The notes: generated by a model not told the origin, from the sequence alone. Shown: positions 1 to 10,004, counted from the first letter of the stretch. The stretch is 64,000 nucleotides of DNA from Algoriphagus aestuariicola (GCF_017254835.1 NZ_JAFKCW010000001.1:682001-746000), one strand, 5' to 3'. Program-made: numbers and translations.

Positions 1-57
1 GTTTCCCCTACTTAGATTCTGGCCGAGGCATGCCGTGAGAAAAAATAAGGGAAGGCT

Positions 58-2619
58 TTATTTTTTGATTTTCCCCCTGATCCATTTTTCCAATTCCACT
101 GCATGAAAGACGATCAGGGCCATTCCTCCACAAAAGACCAATTCAATTAGGTCCAGAGGCTGGGTGCGGAATATTTCATTGAACCAAGGAACGTAAATCA
201 CCGCAAACTGGAGAGCCAGGGTAAATGCTACTGAAAGGAGCAGCGGCTTGTTGCTCAGCAGACCCTGCTTGTAGAGAAAGGTTCGATCACTGCGCACCGC
301 CATCACGTGGGCGAGCTGGGAGAACGAGAGCACCGAAAAGACCATCGTCTGCCAATGCCAGTCTTGGCGGATCGCCCAAAATTGGGTGAATAAGGTAACA
401 GTAGCCATCAGTATCCCAACCCATACAATATGATAGCCCACGCCTTCGGCAAAGAGGTTTTGCTTCGGCGGTCGTGGCGGGCGTTTCATCAGGTCTTTTT
501 CGGGTTTTTCGCTTGCCAATGCCAGTGCGGGAAGTCCGTCAGTAACCAAGTTGATCCAGAGGATATGGATGGGTAGGAGCGGATTGGGCAAACCCAAAAA
601 CGGGGCTAGTCCAATGACCCAGATCTCCGCTCCGTTGCAGGTCATGATATACTTGATGAATTTGCGGATGTTGTCATATATCCTGCGGCCCTCTTTCACC
701 GCCTTCACAATGGTAGAAAAGTTGTCGTCCAGGAGGATGAGGTGGGCTGCCTCCTTGCTCACATCCGTTCCAGCTATGCCCATTGCGACTCCAATCGTGG
801 CGGCTTTGAGAGAGGGGGCGTCATTTACCCCATCTCCAGTCATGGCCGCAAAGTGCCCTTTTGCCTGCAAAGCCTGTACAATTCTCAGTTTTTGCTCAGG
901 GGCCACCCGGGCATAGACGGTGACTTTTTCTACTTTGTTCGCAAACTCCCCGTCGTCCAGCTTGGCAAGTTCAGTTCCGATCAGTACCAAGTCGCCTTCA
1001 TGCCATATTCCCACTTCTTCCGCAATCGCTTTGGCAGTCGCGGGATGGTCTCCAGTGATCATCACGGGCTTGATTCCGGCTGTTTTGCATTCCTCAATGG
1101 ATTTCTTCACCGCTTCCCTGGGAGGGTCGATGAGTCCCGTTTTTCCAAAATATTCCAGCTCTGTCTCGAGCTTTTCCCACTCGATCTCAGTCGGAAGCTC
1201 AGGGATCACTTTTCCGGCGAAAGCCAGCACGCGTTCGCCTTCCTGAGCCCATTTTTCGGAAGAGGTCTTTAGCTCCTCGGCGGAATCCTGATTTTTCAGA
1301 ATAGCGGCAATGGCCTCGGAGGCGCCTTTACTGAGAACCAGTACTTGCTCTCCAAACTGATGCAGCGTGCTCATTCTCTTTCGATCGGAGTCAAAGGGGA
1401 CTTCGCCTACACGAGGAAATTCCTGGGCGATTTTCTGATATTGATCCATAGACGTTTCACGCAACAGGTACTCCACCAGCGCCAGTTCGGTGGCTTCACC
1501 CTCCGGCATTCCGCCCTTGTCGAGAAGCACGTCGTGGCATAGCGCCATTCCAAGTTGGAGATTGGATATGTCGGGCGAGAGAGGCTTTTCACTTTTTTCA
1601 TCCACTTCGACGACCGTCATTTTGTTTTGGGTCAGGGTACCTGTCTTGTCCGTGCAGATGTAGGTGACAGAGCCAAGGCTTTCTACCGCGGGAAGCTTGC
1701 GGATCAGTGCATTTTTCTTTGCCAATCTCCCTGCGCCCAGGGATAAAGCAATGGTGATCAGCGCGGGCAAGGCTTCAGGGATTGCTGCGACGGCTAGACT
1801 TACAGACAACAGCAGGACCTGGTAGATATTTTCTCCCCTGGCCCAGCCAGCCAAAAAGAGCAGCGCACAGATCCCCAAAATAAGGTACGAGATCACCTTC
1901 CCAAAACGCGCCATCCGTTGCTGCAATGGAGTCACAGGGGTTTCTTCTTGCAGCAGGCCGGCGATCTTTCCAATCTCCGTCTTCATGCCTGTGCCGACGA
2001 CCAGGCCTGTTCCGCGGCCGTTGGTAATGAGAGTTCCCTTAAATGCCATGTTGACCTGGTCTCCCGCCGCCACATTTTCGGCGGAGATCGGGTTGGAAGA
2101 TTTGTCAATGGGCACCGACTCACCCGTAAGTGAGGATTCGTCAATTTTCAGTGAAAAGGTTTCAAAGAGTCGGATGTCTGCGGGCACCATATTACCGGCT
2201 TCGAGTAAGACCACGTCACCTGGAACCAGCGATTTGGACGGAAGGGATTGGGAATGGCCGTTTCGTATGGCTTTGGTTTGGATTTCGGTGAGTTTTTTGA
2301 GCGATTCCATCGCCTTTTCCGCCCTAAACTCCTGCACAAAGCCCAGTACCGCATTGAGAAAGATGATAACGAGGATGATGATCGTGTCAGTGAGGTCACC
2401 CACCACACCCGAAATCACCGCCGCTGCGGCGAGAATCAGGATCATGAAATCCTTAAACTGATTCAGAAAAAGTAGCCAAACCGGCTTTTTCTTCTTTTCC
2501 TCCAACGAATTTGGACCAAGCTCCTTCAGTCGGTTTTCGGCCTCAGCGTCGCTCAGCCCGTCTTTTTTTGAGTTGAATTCCTTAAACAGTTGGTTAATCG
2601 GCAGTTGGTAAAAAGTCAT
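58..2619 (-). CDS. P-type cation-transporting ATPase (Ca2+/PMCA-SERCA type)
   Basis: An 853-aa inner-membrane ion pump of the type II P-ATPase family, which drives cations (probably Ca2+) across the membrane with ATP. Seen directly: an N-terminal cation-ATPase domain, the actuator-domain TGES motif at residues 165-168, the membrane motif PEALP at 281-285, the phosphorylated aspartate D324 in DKTGT, the TGDGVNDAP hinge motif in the C-terminal half, and a C-terminal group of membrane helices starting with a WINLVTDGLPALAL-type segment. The length fits bacterial Ca2+ pumps (about 850-900 aa). The ion is inferred: PEALP rather than PEGLP in the fourth membrane helix leaves Na+ or H+ possible. It appears to be transcribed alone. 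No gene lies in the 57 bases to its left. Confidence 0.93.
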   Translation of the reverse strand: MTFYQLPINQLFKEFNSKKDGLSDAEAENRLKELGPNSLEEKKKKPVWLLFLNQFKDFMILILAAAAVISGVVGDLTDTIIILVIIFLNAVLGFVQEFRAEKAMESLKKLTEIQTKAIRNGHSQSLPSKSLVPGDVVLLEAGNMVPADIRLFETFSLKIDESSLTGESVPIDKSSNPISAENVAAGDQVNMAFKGTLITNGRGTGLVVGTGMKTEIGKIAGLLQEETPVTPLQQRMARFGKVISYLILGICALLFLAGWARGENIYQVLLLSVSLAVAAIPEALPALITIALSLGAGRLAKKNALIRKLPAVESLGSVTYICTDKTGTLTQNKMTVVEVDEKSEKPLSPDISNLQLGMALCHDVLLDKGGMPEGEATELALVEYLLRETSMDQYQKIAQEFPRVGEVPFDSDRKRMSTLHQFGEQVLVLSKGASEAIAAILKNQDSAEELKTSSEKWAQEGERVLAFAGKVIPELPTEIEWEKLETELEYFGKTGLIDPPREAVKKSIEECKTAGIKPVMITGDHPATAKAIAEEVGIWHEGDLVLIGTELAKLDDGEFANKVEKVTVYARVAPEQKLRIVQALQAKGHFAAMTGDGVNDAPSLKAATIGVAMGIAGTDVSKEAAHLILLDDNFSTIVKAVKEGRRIYDNIRKFIKYIMTCNGAEIWVIGLAPFLGLPNPLLPIHILWINLVTDGLPALALASEKPEKDLMKRPPRPPKQNLFAEGVGYHIVWVGILMATVTLFTQFWAIRQDWHWQTMVFSVLSFSQLAHVMAVRSDRTFLYKQGLLSNKPLLLSVAFTLALQFAVIYVPWFNEIFRTQPLDLIELVFCGGMALIVFHAVELEKWIRGKIKK

Positions 2620-2733
2620 CCTGGCTGGTCATTGTAAGCCTTAAAATACAAAGGACTAGCGAGATGTGGGAAGCAATTTCCATTAGCGTCTGGATTTTTT
2701 GCCGACAAGCTCAGGAATCGAGTCAGCAAGCGC

Positions 2734-3273
2734 TCAATTGGGAGACATGAAGATCCGTTGCTGGTAGTTGAAGTTTAGCAGGCTGAGCACTTCGCCAAAA
2801 GCCTCGGCGGCCTTGAGGCGTCTATCTTCCACTTTTCCACCCAAAAGCCTGTTTAGCAAAAGCCCGTACACGCCATTCAGGCAAATCTGTATCTCATTCC
2901 CAGGGTCTACCCCATTGGCTTCCATGATGGCATCAAGGATAAAAGGCTTTGCTTTATTATAGGTGTCAAAGTAGGCCCGGTCAATCTTGAGTAGCTTCCA
3001 GTGTAGGTTCGCCAGGTTTTCCACCAGATCATTGAGCTCCTTCAGGTGTCCTTTTTCCAATATCTCCTGGTTTTTCATCTTTTCCAGGATGGACTCTAGC
3101 CAAGCAGTGATCTCTGATTTTTCATCGTCGGAAACCGGATAGTGCGACACCACGTATTGACGAATTTCGTCCATGTTTCCACGATAAGAGCGAATCAGGT
3201 CTTCCATTTGGTACATGTAAATCAGGTACTCGCCTATATTTTGGGACTTTTTGCGATCAGCGACGGATTTCAT
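2734..3273 (-). CDS. DUF4924 family protein
   Basis: A 179-aa soluble, mostly helical protein without signal peptide or membrane segment. Recognised as DUF4924, a family of unknown function found in Bacteroidota; the assignment rests on length, the start (MKSVADRKKSQNIGEYLIYM) and the charged helical pattern. Transcribed divergently from lepA, with a plausible promoter just upstream of its ATG. No catalytic motif is visible, so no function is proposed. Confidence 0.8.
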   Translation of the reverse strand: MKSVADRKKSQNIGEYLIYMYQMEDLIRSYRGNMDEIRQYVVSHYPVSDDEKSEITAWLESILEKMKNQEILEKGHLKELNDLVENLANLHWKLLKIDRAYFDTYNKAKPFILDAIMEANGVDPGNEIQICLNGVYGLLLNRLLGGKVEDRRLKAAEAFGEVLSLLNFNYQQRIFMSPN

Positions 3274-3293
3274 TTCTGTGGGATTTGGCTGCG

Positions 3294-3324
3294 CAAAGTT
3301 AAGGCGATGATGGACTCAGGGAAA
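3294..3324 (-). promoter_or_regulatory. Candidate Bacteroidota-type promoter for the DUF4924 gene
   Basis: Read on the minus strand this is TTTC-N19-TAACTTTG, matching the Bacteroidota consensus TTTG-N19/21-TAnnTTTG at all fixed positions but one. The TAACTTTG box ends about 20 bases before the DUF4924 start codon, which is suitable spacing for a short leader. Confidence 0.45.
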
Positions 3325-3464
3325 CGAATTTTCGGCCTTTGTTGTGGATTGACTTTGAAATCACTACTCACCTGCGATTGAAATGCCTGGGAATACGCAG
3401 ATTGGGATCTGCAGATCGCGCCTTCTTGCGAGCACGAAATACCCTCGGTCACGCCAAAATAGCT

Positions 3465-3495
3465 TCTGATGATCCTGTATTTTTTACTACTTTTG
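3465..3495 (+). promoter_or_regulatory. Candidate Bacteroidota-type promoter for lepA
   Basis: TCTG-N19-TACTTTTG on the plus strand; the -7 box matches TAnnTTTG perfectly and the -33 box has one mismatch. It ends 14 bases before the lepA start at 3510, implying a very short leader. Its position also argues against the longer in-frame starts upstream of 3504. Confidence 0.45.
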
Positions 3496-3509
3496 CGCCA
3501 CGAATGCTT

Positions 3510-5297
3510 ATGAAGAACATCAGAAATTTCTGTATCATCGCCCATATCGACCATGGGAAGAGTACATTGGCGGATAGGTTGTTGCAGACTACCAACACGG
3601 TCTCAGACCGTGAAATGCAAAATCAGTTGTTGGACGACATGGATTTGGAGCGTGAGAGGGGCATCACGATCAAGTCGCACGCGATCCAGATGAAATACGA
3701 CTACAAGGGCGAAGAGTATATTCTCAACCTGATAGACACCCCGGGACACGTCGATTTTTCCTATGAGGTTTCCCGCTCGATTGCGGCCTGCGAAGGCGCG
3801 CTTTTGATCGTCGATGCTTCACAAGGCGTGGAAGCCCAGACTATTTCCAACCTGTATTTGGCGCTGAACCATGACTTGGAGATCATTCCGGTTTTGAACA
3901 AGATTGACCTTCCTGGGGCGGATCCCGAGGTGGTGGCTGATGAGGTGATCGACCTGCTGGGCTGCGACCGCGAGGACATCGTCTTGGCTTCAGGCAAGGA
4001 AGGAATTGGAATAGAGGATATTTTGGCGAAGGTGATCGAAAACATCCCCCCGCCAAAAGGCGATCCCGCCGCCCCGCTGCAGGCGATGATTTTCGACTCT
4101 CAATTCAACTCCTTCCGTGGTGTGGAGGTAATCTTCCGAATTTTCAACGGCACGATCAATAAAGGCGACAAAATCAAATTCGTCAACACAGGAAAGGAAT
4201 ATTACGCAGACGAAATCGGCATCTTGGGGATCAATCAGATTCCGCAACAGACCATGAGTGCCGGCAACGTAGGCTATCTGATCTCTGGGATCAAAGTGGC
4301 CAAAGAAGTGGCAGTGGGTGATACGATTACGCACGTGAAGAACCCCTGCGCTGAGGCTATCAAAGGTTTTGAAAACGTCAAGCCAATGGTGTTCGCGGGA
4401 ATTTATCCGGTGGATACCACTGAATTTGAAGAGTTGCGCGCTTCGATGGAGAAACTCCAACTGAATGATGCCTCGCTCGTGTGGGAACCGGAAACTTCCG
4501 CCGCATTGGGTTTTGGTTTCCGTTGCGGGTTCCTAGGCATGCTGCATATGGAGATCGTACAGGAGCGTTTAGAGCGAGAGTTCGACATGACGGTGATCAC
4601 TACCGTTCCATCAGTTCAGTTTCGGGCACTGATGACCAACGACGAGTATCAGGTCATCAACGCTCCCTCCGACATGCCGGATCCTACGCGGTTTAAGCAT
4701 ATTGAAGAGCCTTTTGTCAAAGCCTCGATTATCACCGCATCCGAATACGTTGGTCCTGTCATACAGCTGTGCATGGACAAGCGCGGACAGATCAAAAACC
4801 AAGTTTACCTGACTTCCGAGCGGGTGGAGTTGCAGTTTGACATGCCTTTGGCTGAGATTGTCTTTGACTTTTTCGACAGGCTGAAGACCATCTCCCGAGG
4901 ATACGCATCGCTGGATTACGAATTGAAAGGCTTCCAGCAGTCCCACATGGTGCGACTTGACATCATGTTGAATGGCGAGGCGGTAGATGCCTTATCTGCC
5001 ATCGTTCACCGGGACAAAGCCTATGAATGGGGCAAGAGACTCTGCGAAAAGCTGAAGGAACTCGTGCCACGCCAGATGTTTGAGATAGCCATACAAGCGG
5101 CTATTGGCCAAAAGATCATTGCAAGGGAAACTGTCAAAGCGCTTCGCAAAAACGTTTTGGCCAAGTGTTATGGTGGCGATATTTCCCGAAAGAGAAAACT
5201 TCTCGAGAAGCAGAAAAAAGGCAAAAAGCGAATGAGACAGGTCGGCAACGTCGAAATTCCTCAGGAAGCGTTTATGGCGGTGCTAAAATTAGATTAG
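3510..5297 (+). CDS. lepA: Elongation factor 4 (back-translocating GTPase LepA)
   Basis: A 595-aa ribosome-associated translational GTPase of the LepA/EF4 family, the usual length for this protein. Visible motifs counted from the chosen start: P-loop AHIDHGKS at 11-18, switch motif GITIKSH at 51-57, DTPGH at 76-80 and NKID at 130-133, followed by EF-G-like domains and the LepA-specific C-terminal domain. The open frame reaches back to 3339, but homologues start with MKNIRNF-type sequence, so ATG 3510 is chosen (ATG 3504 is the only close alternative). The upstream extension has no family resemblance and overlaps the promoter. Next gene downstream is a broken four-helix-bundle gene. Confidence 0.97.
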   Translation: MKNIRNFCIIAHIDHGKSTLADRLLQTTNTVSDREMQNQLLDDMDLERERGITIKSHAIQMKYDYKGEEYILNLIDTPGHVDFSYEVSRSIAACEGALLIVDASQGVEAQTISNLYLALNHDLEIIPVLNKIDLPGADPEVVADEVIDLLGCDREDIVLASGKEGIGIEDILAKVIENIPPPKGDPAAPLQAMIFDSQFNSFRGVEVIFRIFNGTINKGDKIKFVNTGKEYYADEIGILGINQIPQQTMSAGNVGYLISGIKVAKEVAVGDTITHVKNPCAEAIKGFENVKPMVFAGIYPVDTTEFEELRASMEKLQLNDASLVWEPETSAALGFGFRCGFLGMLHMEIVQERLEREFDMTVITTVPSVQFRALMTNDEYQVINAPSDMPDPTRFKHIEEPFVKASIITASEYVGPVIQLCMDKRGQIKNQVYLTSERVELQFDMPLAEIVFDFFDRLKTISRGYASLDYELKGFQQSHMVRLDIMLNGEAVDALSAIVHRDKAYEWGKRLCEKLKELVPRQMFEIAIQAAIGQKIIARETVKALRKNVLAKCYGGDISRKRKLLEKQKKGKKRMRQVGNVEIPQEAFMAVLKLD

Positions 5298-5341
5298 AAG
5301 TACGAAGAACGAAATACGGTATTACTCGGATAGTTGAGCGT

Positions 5342-5704
5342 ATGAGCCAATCACTGAAAGACAGAACAAAGAAGTTTGCTATCGATGTTTGGCTCTTGTG
5401 CTCAAAGATTCCCAACAGTAGGGAGTATAACAACTATGTCAACCAACTGCTGCGCTGTTCAAGCTCAATTGGAGCAAACTAAAGAGCAGCGCTCAGGGGG
5501 AAGTCCAACGCCGTTTTTATAAACAAATTGAAGATTGCGGAGGAAGAAGCTGACGAGAGCGAATATTTTCTGGAAATATTGCAAAGAGTGAATAGGGATC
5601 AGACCCTTGTAGAGGAATTTAAAACGTTGTTGATCGAGGTCAATGAATTGATTGCAATCTTGGTCGCAAGTCTCAAAACTGCAAGGACGAATTTTCCAAA
5701 ATGA
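5342..5704 (+). pseudogene. Four-helix-bundle (23S rRNA intervening-sequence type) protein, interrupted by an in-frame stop
   Basis: Reading frame 5342-5704 encodes a full-length (about 120-codon) member of the four helix bundle / S23 IVS-encoded protein family, but codon 47 (5480-5482) is TAA. The sequence before it ends CSSSIGAN and the sequence after it continues RAALRGKSNAVFINKLKIAE in the same frame. Family members normally read GANYRAA at this point, so a tyrosine codon (TAT/TAC) has become TAA by one substitution, with no frameshift. The remaining frame is otherwise intact to TGA at 5702-5704, suggesting recent inactivation. The gene is not within an rRNA operon here. Sequencing error or stop suppression would be alternative explanations. 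Confidence 0.8.
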
Positions 5705-5773
5705 GGTTTCATCATTCCCCGTATCTCTAGTTTCGTAGCTCGCATTTATTGAAAAACATCCAATATTGAAGAT

Positions 5774-6658
5774 ATGCCAATCCTAATAGACGGAAAGAAA
5801 ACATCTGCCGAAATCAAAAATGAGATAGCTGCCCGCGTATCAGAAATCAAAGCTGAAGGCGGTAAAGTTCCCCATTTGGCAGCGGTGCTTGTGGGAAGTG
5901 ACGGAGCCAGTCAAACCTACGTGGGCGCAAAGGTAAAGGCTTGTGAGGAAGTGGGGTTTAAGTCCACACTTGTTCGTTTGGACGCTTCGATTTCTGAGGA
6001 GGAACTCCTCAAAGTGGTGGAAGACATAAACAACGATTCCGACATCGACGGCTTGATCGTGCAGCTCCCTCTTCCCAAGCACATCTCCGTGGACAAGGTC
6101 ACCAACAAAATCAAACCGGAAAAAGACGTGGACGGCTTCACTCCCGCCAATGTGGGACGAATGACGCTCAACTGGTCCGCCTATGTTGCCGCAACACCCT
6201 ACGGCATCATTGAGCTTCTGAAAAGATATCAAATCGAAACTGCAGGAAAGCACTGCGTCGTGATCGGCCGAAGCCATATTGTGGGAAGTCCGATGAGTAT
6301 CTTGATGGGCAGAAATGGCTATCCCGGCAATGCTACGGTAACTTTGACCCACAGTAAAACCCAAAACCTTCCGGAGATTTGCAGGACTGCCGATATTCTA
6401 ATCGTGGCGATTGGGAAGCCGGAGTTTGTGACAGCAGACATGGTGAAGCCTGGTGCTGTCGTGATTGACGTCGGAATTCACCGAATCGAAGATGCGAGCA
6501 AGAAGTCAGGATTTAGGCTGATCGGTGATGTGAAGTTTGACGAGGTCGCCGAAAAGGCCTCAGCCATCACTCCGGTACCCGGTGGGGTAGGGCCAATGAC
6601 CATCGCCGCGCTGCTGTACAACACGCTGCAGTCTGCGGAAAAGAAGGTTTTTGGATAA
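5774..6658 (+). CDS. folD: Bifunctional methylenetetrahydrofolate dehydrogenase / methenyltetrahydrofolate cyclohydrolase
   Basis: A 294-aa cytosolic one-carbon enzyme that interconverts 5,10-methylene-, methenyl- and 10-formyl-tetrahydrofolate using NADP(H). Seen: the YVGAK motif with catalytic lysine K53, [10 protein letters not shown] at 92-101, KDVDGF at 117-122, the nucleotide-binding GRSHIVGSP at about 165-173 and the C-terminal PGGVGPMT motif. The length is normal for FolD (about 285-300 aa). Start ATG 5774 gives the expected MPILIDGK opening. It supplies formyl donors for purine synthesis. Confidence 0.97.
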   Translation: MPILIDGKKTSAEIKNEIAARVSEIKAEGGKVPHLAAVLVGSDGASQTYVGAKVKACEEVGFKSTLVRLDASISEEELLKVVEDINNDSDIDGLIVQLPLPKHISVDKVTNKIKPEKDVDGFTPANVGRMTLNWSAYVAATPYGIIELLKRYQIETAGKHCVVIGRSHIVGSPMSILMGRNGYPGNATVTLTHSKTQNLPEICRTADILIVAIGKPEFVTADMVKPGAVVIDVGIHRIEDASKKSGFRLIGDVKFDEVAEKASAITPVPGGVGPMTIAALLYNTLQSAEKKVFG

Positions 6659-6692
6659 AACTGAAAAAAAGTCTAGAAATCCTTGATTAGCG

Positions 6693-6724
6693 TTTGCATC
6701 GATTGAATTGGATTTCTACTTTTG
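6693..6724 (+). promoter_or_regulatory. Consensus Bacteroidota promoter of tRNA-Leu
   Basis: TTTG (6693-6696), 20-base spacer, TACTTTTG (6717-6724): a full match to the Bacteroidota primary-sigma consensus TTTG-N19/21-TAnnTTTG. The box ends 13 bases before the first base of mature tRNA-Leu, so transcription would start only a few bases upstream of the tRNA. Confidence 0.75.
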
Positions 6725-6737
6725 CAGACCCTAAAAC

Positions 6738-6821
6738 GCGCATGTGGTGAAACTGGTAGACACGCCACTTTGAGGGGGTGGTGCCCGTTCGGGTGTGGAA
6801 GTTCGAATCTTCTCATGCGCA
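6738..6821 (+). tRNA. tRNA-Leu (anticodon GAG)
   Basis: An 84-base cloverleaf of the long-variable-arm class. The acceptor stem GCGCATG pairs exactly with CATGCGC (6814-6820), with discriminator A at 6821. The D arm is GTGAAACTGGTAGACAC. The anticodon stem CCACT/GGTGG holds a 7-base loop TTGAGGG with anticodon GAG (Leu, CUY codons). The variable arm is TGCCCGTTCGGGTG-like, and the T arm is GGAAG-TTCGAAT-CTTCT. The CCA end is not encoded. Expressed from its own promoter and followed by a terminator. Confidence 0.95.
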
Positions 6822-6824
6822 CAG

Positions 6825-6854
6825 AGCCTGGTCGTATTTCGATCAGGCTTTTTT
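6825..6854 (+). terminator. Rho-independent terminator after tRNA-Leu
   Basis: AGCCTGGTCG and CGATCAGGCT form a 10-bp stem (one G-T pair) around loop TATTT, followed by TTTTTT. It begins four bases past the mature tRNA end. Confidence 0.75.
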
Positions 6855-6910
6855 GATTAAATGCCCTCTGCAAGCTTTATTTTTAATTACTTTTCAAAAA
6901 ATTCTCATCC

Positions 6911-7453
6911 ATGAAAAAGGCTTTGAAAATGACCCTTATTGGGGTTTTGATGATTTTCACTTTTAGCACTTACTCCCAAACCGCCCAATTTCCAATTGTC
7001 AGGGACTTTGGGGGGATTTATGAAATTCCTGAGGCGACCGAGCGTCCCGATTCCACGTTGGAATATAGGATTCTGGTGGATCTTTCTACTGGAGCGGAAG
7101 ACAACAAGCAAGTGTCCAGATGGGTTGATAACATAGCCCGGATGATAAACCTACACGGTCTGGCGGGAGTGCCGAAGGAAAATATCAAGGTCAAAGTGGT
7201 TGTACACGGCGGTGCGATTTTCACACTGCTTAATGACAAAAACTATCAGGGGAGGTTTGAAGTAGACAATCCCAATACCAAGGTGTTTGAGGCATTGAAG
7301 ACTGTAGGGGCGGATATCATGGTTTGCGGGCAATCACTCCGGGCCAGAAATCTGACCCAAACCGACCTTTGGCCCGGTGTGCGGGTGGCGCACTCTGCGT
7401 TGACGACGATTACTACCTATGTGCCCCAAGGCTACATTTTGTTGAAGTTTTGA
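6911..7453 (+). CDS. Exported DsrE-family protein
   Basis: A 180-aa protein with a cleavable signal peptide (MKKALKMTLIGVLMIFTFST, probable cut near YSQ-TAQ) followed by a single DsrE/DsrF-like alpha/beta domain. Family features seen are the central VVHGGAIFTLL segment and the AL..GADIMVCGQSL segment, which ends in a cysteine (about residue 142) at the position usually occupied by the reactive cysteine. DsrE-fold proteins bind or relay sulfur; the exported Bacteroidota members have no assigned reaction, so only the fold and location are proposed. Confidence 0.8.
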   Translation: MKKALKMTLIGVLMIFTFSTYSQTAQFPIVRDFGGIYEIPEATERPDSTLEYRILVDLSTGAEDNKQVSRWVDNIARMINLHGLAGVPKENIKVKVVVHGGAIFTLLNDKNYQGRFEVDNPNTKVFEALKTVGADIMVCGQSLRARNLTQTDLWPGVRVAHSALTTITTYVPQGYILLKF

Positions 7454-7501
7454 GTCTTTTGGAATAGTTGTTGGGCTGGAAGAAGCTCACATTTAAAGTA
7501 C

Positions 7502-10000
7502 ATGAAGCCCTTTACCTCAATCACTTCCACAGGCAGAAAAGTTGCCGCGGGTTTTTTTGTCGCGGTGTGCGTTCTCATCAGTGTAGCTGGGCTCACCTAT
7601 TTTACCCTAAACCAACTGGAGGAATCTGTCAGGCAGCTAGCCCAGCCCAACCATAAACTGGATTTGCTGAACAACCTACAGACCGAGATTTTTCGAATCA
7701 CTCGCGTAGGAGGGGACAGTCTAAAGGCTGATGTCAGGGTCAATGACTCGACGATTTCCCTCCTCCAGGAAAAGCTGGACGAACTGGACCAGCTGGCCGC
7801 GGACACGCTCGAAAAGCAGAGTGTCCAGACGATTCGTGATAACCTCGCTGTTCTCATCAATGGCTATGTGGATCTCTATGAAGTCAAAAGAAACCTTGCG
7901 ACGAGGAATTTCTCCCAGGAAGCGCTGAACAGGGTGGAACTTGGGATAAGGCGGAGAGCCCAAAGTATGGAATATAGGCCGCTCCAGGAGCTTAATCCCA
8001 AAAACTACATTTACAACGAACTGCAGCAGCAAACTACCAGTCGCCAGGATCTCAGGTCGGGGATGATCACCCGGGACGAGGAGCAGCTGATCACCAACAT
8101 AAGAAGGCTGCAGGAACAAAACGCGCCGCTATCGTCGGCAACAGATGCGCCCGATCCAGACAGCGTTTTGTATTCGCTGAGAGGAGTGATCAGTAGAATC
8201 TATAGAGAAGAAACTTCCCAACGCCAAAAATTGGCAAATTTGGAAGCGGATCTTTCCAGGAAACAAAATGACATCGGAAATACGATACAGACGCTGATTG
8301 GAGACCTGCAGTCCAAGGCGATTCTAGCCTCGAATGAGCAAAGCAGTCAAGCTTCAGGACTCGTATTTGAAGTGACTTTTTTCTTGGTGATCGTCGTCGC
8401 GATCGCGGTCTTGGGGACGTTGTTTTTGGTGTTTACAGTACTCAAGGAGATCAAACTCAATTGGACCTATCAAGAAGACCTGCTCGAATCGCGAAGAAAA
8501 TCTGACCGGCTTGCCAGATCCAAGCAAGAGTTTTTGGCTAACATGAGCCATGAAATCCGCAATCCCCTGCACGTCATCCAAGGCTATCGAGCTATACTCG
8601 AGAAATCGGACATGGAATCTGAACACAAGTCACATTTGAAAATGATTGGGTTTGCATCCGACACCCTCATGGAAATCGTGGACGATATTCTTGACTTTTC
8701 CAAACTAGAGGCGGGCAAGCTCAAGCTGGAGAAGCATCCCTTCGATCCCATTGAACTATTTGGCTCGATCCAAAGCTTTTTTGAGCTTACTGCCAAAGAA
8801 AAGAAGCTTCGGTTTCACTGGAGGCTGAATCTTCCCGAGGAAAACTGGTTGGTCGGCGATGACCTCCGACTCAAGCAGGTTATGAATAACCTGTTGAGCA
8901 ATGCGTTCAAATTTACCCAAGAAGGCGCCGTCGATGTGGATGTCGCCTGGATCAATAACCACCTTGAAATCAAAATCCGGGATACGGGTATAGGAATGAA
9001 TGCTGACGAGTTGAAACGAGTCTTCCATGAGTTTGATCAGGCTGACACCTCCATCTCCAGGAAATTTGGAGGGACGGGACTGGGACTGTCCATCGTCCAA
9101 CGCCTAACCACCTTGATGAACGGGGAACTTCGTGCAGAAAGCAGTCCTGGTAAAGGCACAACCATGCGACTGAGCATACCTATGGACCTGACTCCCGCTT
9201 TGGAAACGGTCAAGGCACCAGAAGGGGAAGAATTTATTGACCTCAATGGATTGAATATTCTCCTGGTGGATGACGATCGGATAGGCCTGCGCTACTTGGA
9301 AACCGTACTGCTTTATTTCGGTGCAAACGTGGTTTCGTTTCCAGGGGGGCAGTCATTCCGGGACGAGTTTCAACCGATTCCATTGGACTTGGCGATGATC
9401 GACATACAGATGCCCGAATTTTCGGGGTTTGACGTGGCCAAAGCTCTCAAGAACTATGAGGAGTACGAAAGTTTGCCACTTCTTGCCATGACTGCAAATG
9501 TGTTTGTCGAGGAAAAGGAAAGACTTTTTGCAGAGGGCTTTGACAATCTGATTCTAAAGCCTTTCCAAGAAAACAAGCTGATTTCCGTTTTGGCTACTTT
9601 TTTTCCTTCTCGATTGGAGCTTGCCGCTGATCGGGAGGCTGAGTTGGAGCAGGATACCGATGAACTCTATAGCCTCTCGGATTTGGAGAAGTTTTGCATG
9701 GGAGACCAAGAGCTTCTCACCGATATCGTCAGGGATTTGATCCGTGACACAGAAACTGACTTGCAGAAGATCACGAGAGCAAGGCTTAACAACCGCTGGT
9801 CGGAAATCCTCGAAATCTGCCATCAACTGGGAAGCCGCCTTGGACAAATCAAGAGCAAGGCGGGACCGATGGCAAGAAAGGTTGAAAACAGCCTAAAAAT
9901 CAACAACTACCATGGCGTGCAGGAAGCGCTTACATCACTTGATAGAGAGACGCATAAGATCTTGACAGCGTTAAAGGAAAAGATAGCAGAAGTGGCCTAA
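7502..10000 (+). CDS. Hybrid sensor histidine kinase with REC and Hpt domains
   Basis: An 832-aa membrane sensor. Layout by residue: transmembrane helix about 13-36, extracytoplasmic helical sensor about 37-285 with coiled-coil stretches, second membrane helix about 287-314, HisKA with phospho-acceptor H350 (SHEIRNP), HATPase with N box NNLLSNAFKFT about 462-472, G boxes DTGIGM about 494-499 and GGTGLGLS about 523-530, a REC domain with acidic pair D591-D592, phospho-acceptor D634 and K686, and a C-terminal Hpt-like domain with H774 (CHQLGSRLGQ). All residues needed for a His-Asp-His relay are present. The signal is unknown. Its stop codon lies 4 bases from that of a convergent sigma-54 response regulator, which is the obvious candidate partner. 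Confidence 0.9.
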   Translation: MKPFTSITSTGRKVAAGFFVAVCVLISVAGLTYFTLNQLEESVRQLAQPNHKLDLLNNLQTEIFRITRVGGDSLKADVRVNDSTISLLQEKLDELDQLAADTLEKQSVQTIRDNLAVLINGYVDLYEVKRNLATRNFSQEALNRVELGIRRRAQSMEYRPLQELNPKNYIYNELQQQTTSRQDLRSGMITRDEEQLITNIRRLQEQNAPLSSATDAPDPDSVLYSLRGVISRIYREETSQRQKLANLEADLSRKQNDIGNTIQTLIGDLQSKAILASNEQSSQASGLVFEVTFFLVIVVAIAVLGTLFLVFTVLKEIKLNWTYQEDLLESRRKSDRLARSKQEFLANMSHEIRNPLHVIQGYRAILEKSDMESEHKSHLKMIGFASDTLMEIVDDILDFSKLEAGKLKLEKHPFDPIELFGSIQSFFELTAKEKKLRFHWRLNLPEENWLVGDDLRLKQVMNNLLSNAFKFTQEGAVDVDVAWINNHLEIKIRDTGIGMNADELKRVFHEFDQADTSISRKFGGTGLGLSIVQRLTTLMNGELRAESSPGKGTTMRLSIPMDLTPALETVKAPEGEEFIDLNGLNILLVDDDRIGLRYLETVLLYFGANVVSFPGGQSFRDEFQPIPLDLAMIDIQMPEFSGFDVAKALKNYEEYESLPLLAMTANVFVEEKERLFAEGFDNLILKPFQENKLISVLATFFPSRLELAADREAELEQDTDELYSLSDLEKFCMGDQELLTDIVRDLIRDTETDLQKITRARLNNRWSEILEICHQLGSRLGQIKSKAGPMARKVENSLKINNYHGVQEALTSLDRETHKILTALKEKIAEVA

Positions 10001-10004
10001 TCCC

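Noticed and set aside
742-1272. Open frame opposite the P-type ATPase gene
   Set aside because: Shadow of the ATPase reading frame with no family resemblance.
3339-3509. In-frame extension upstream of lepA
   Set aside because: LepA homologues start at MKNIRNF; the extension has no similarity and covers the promoter.
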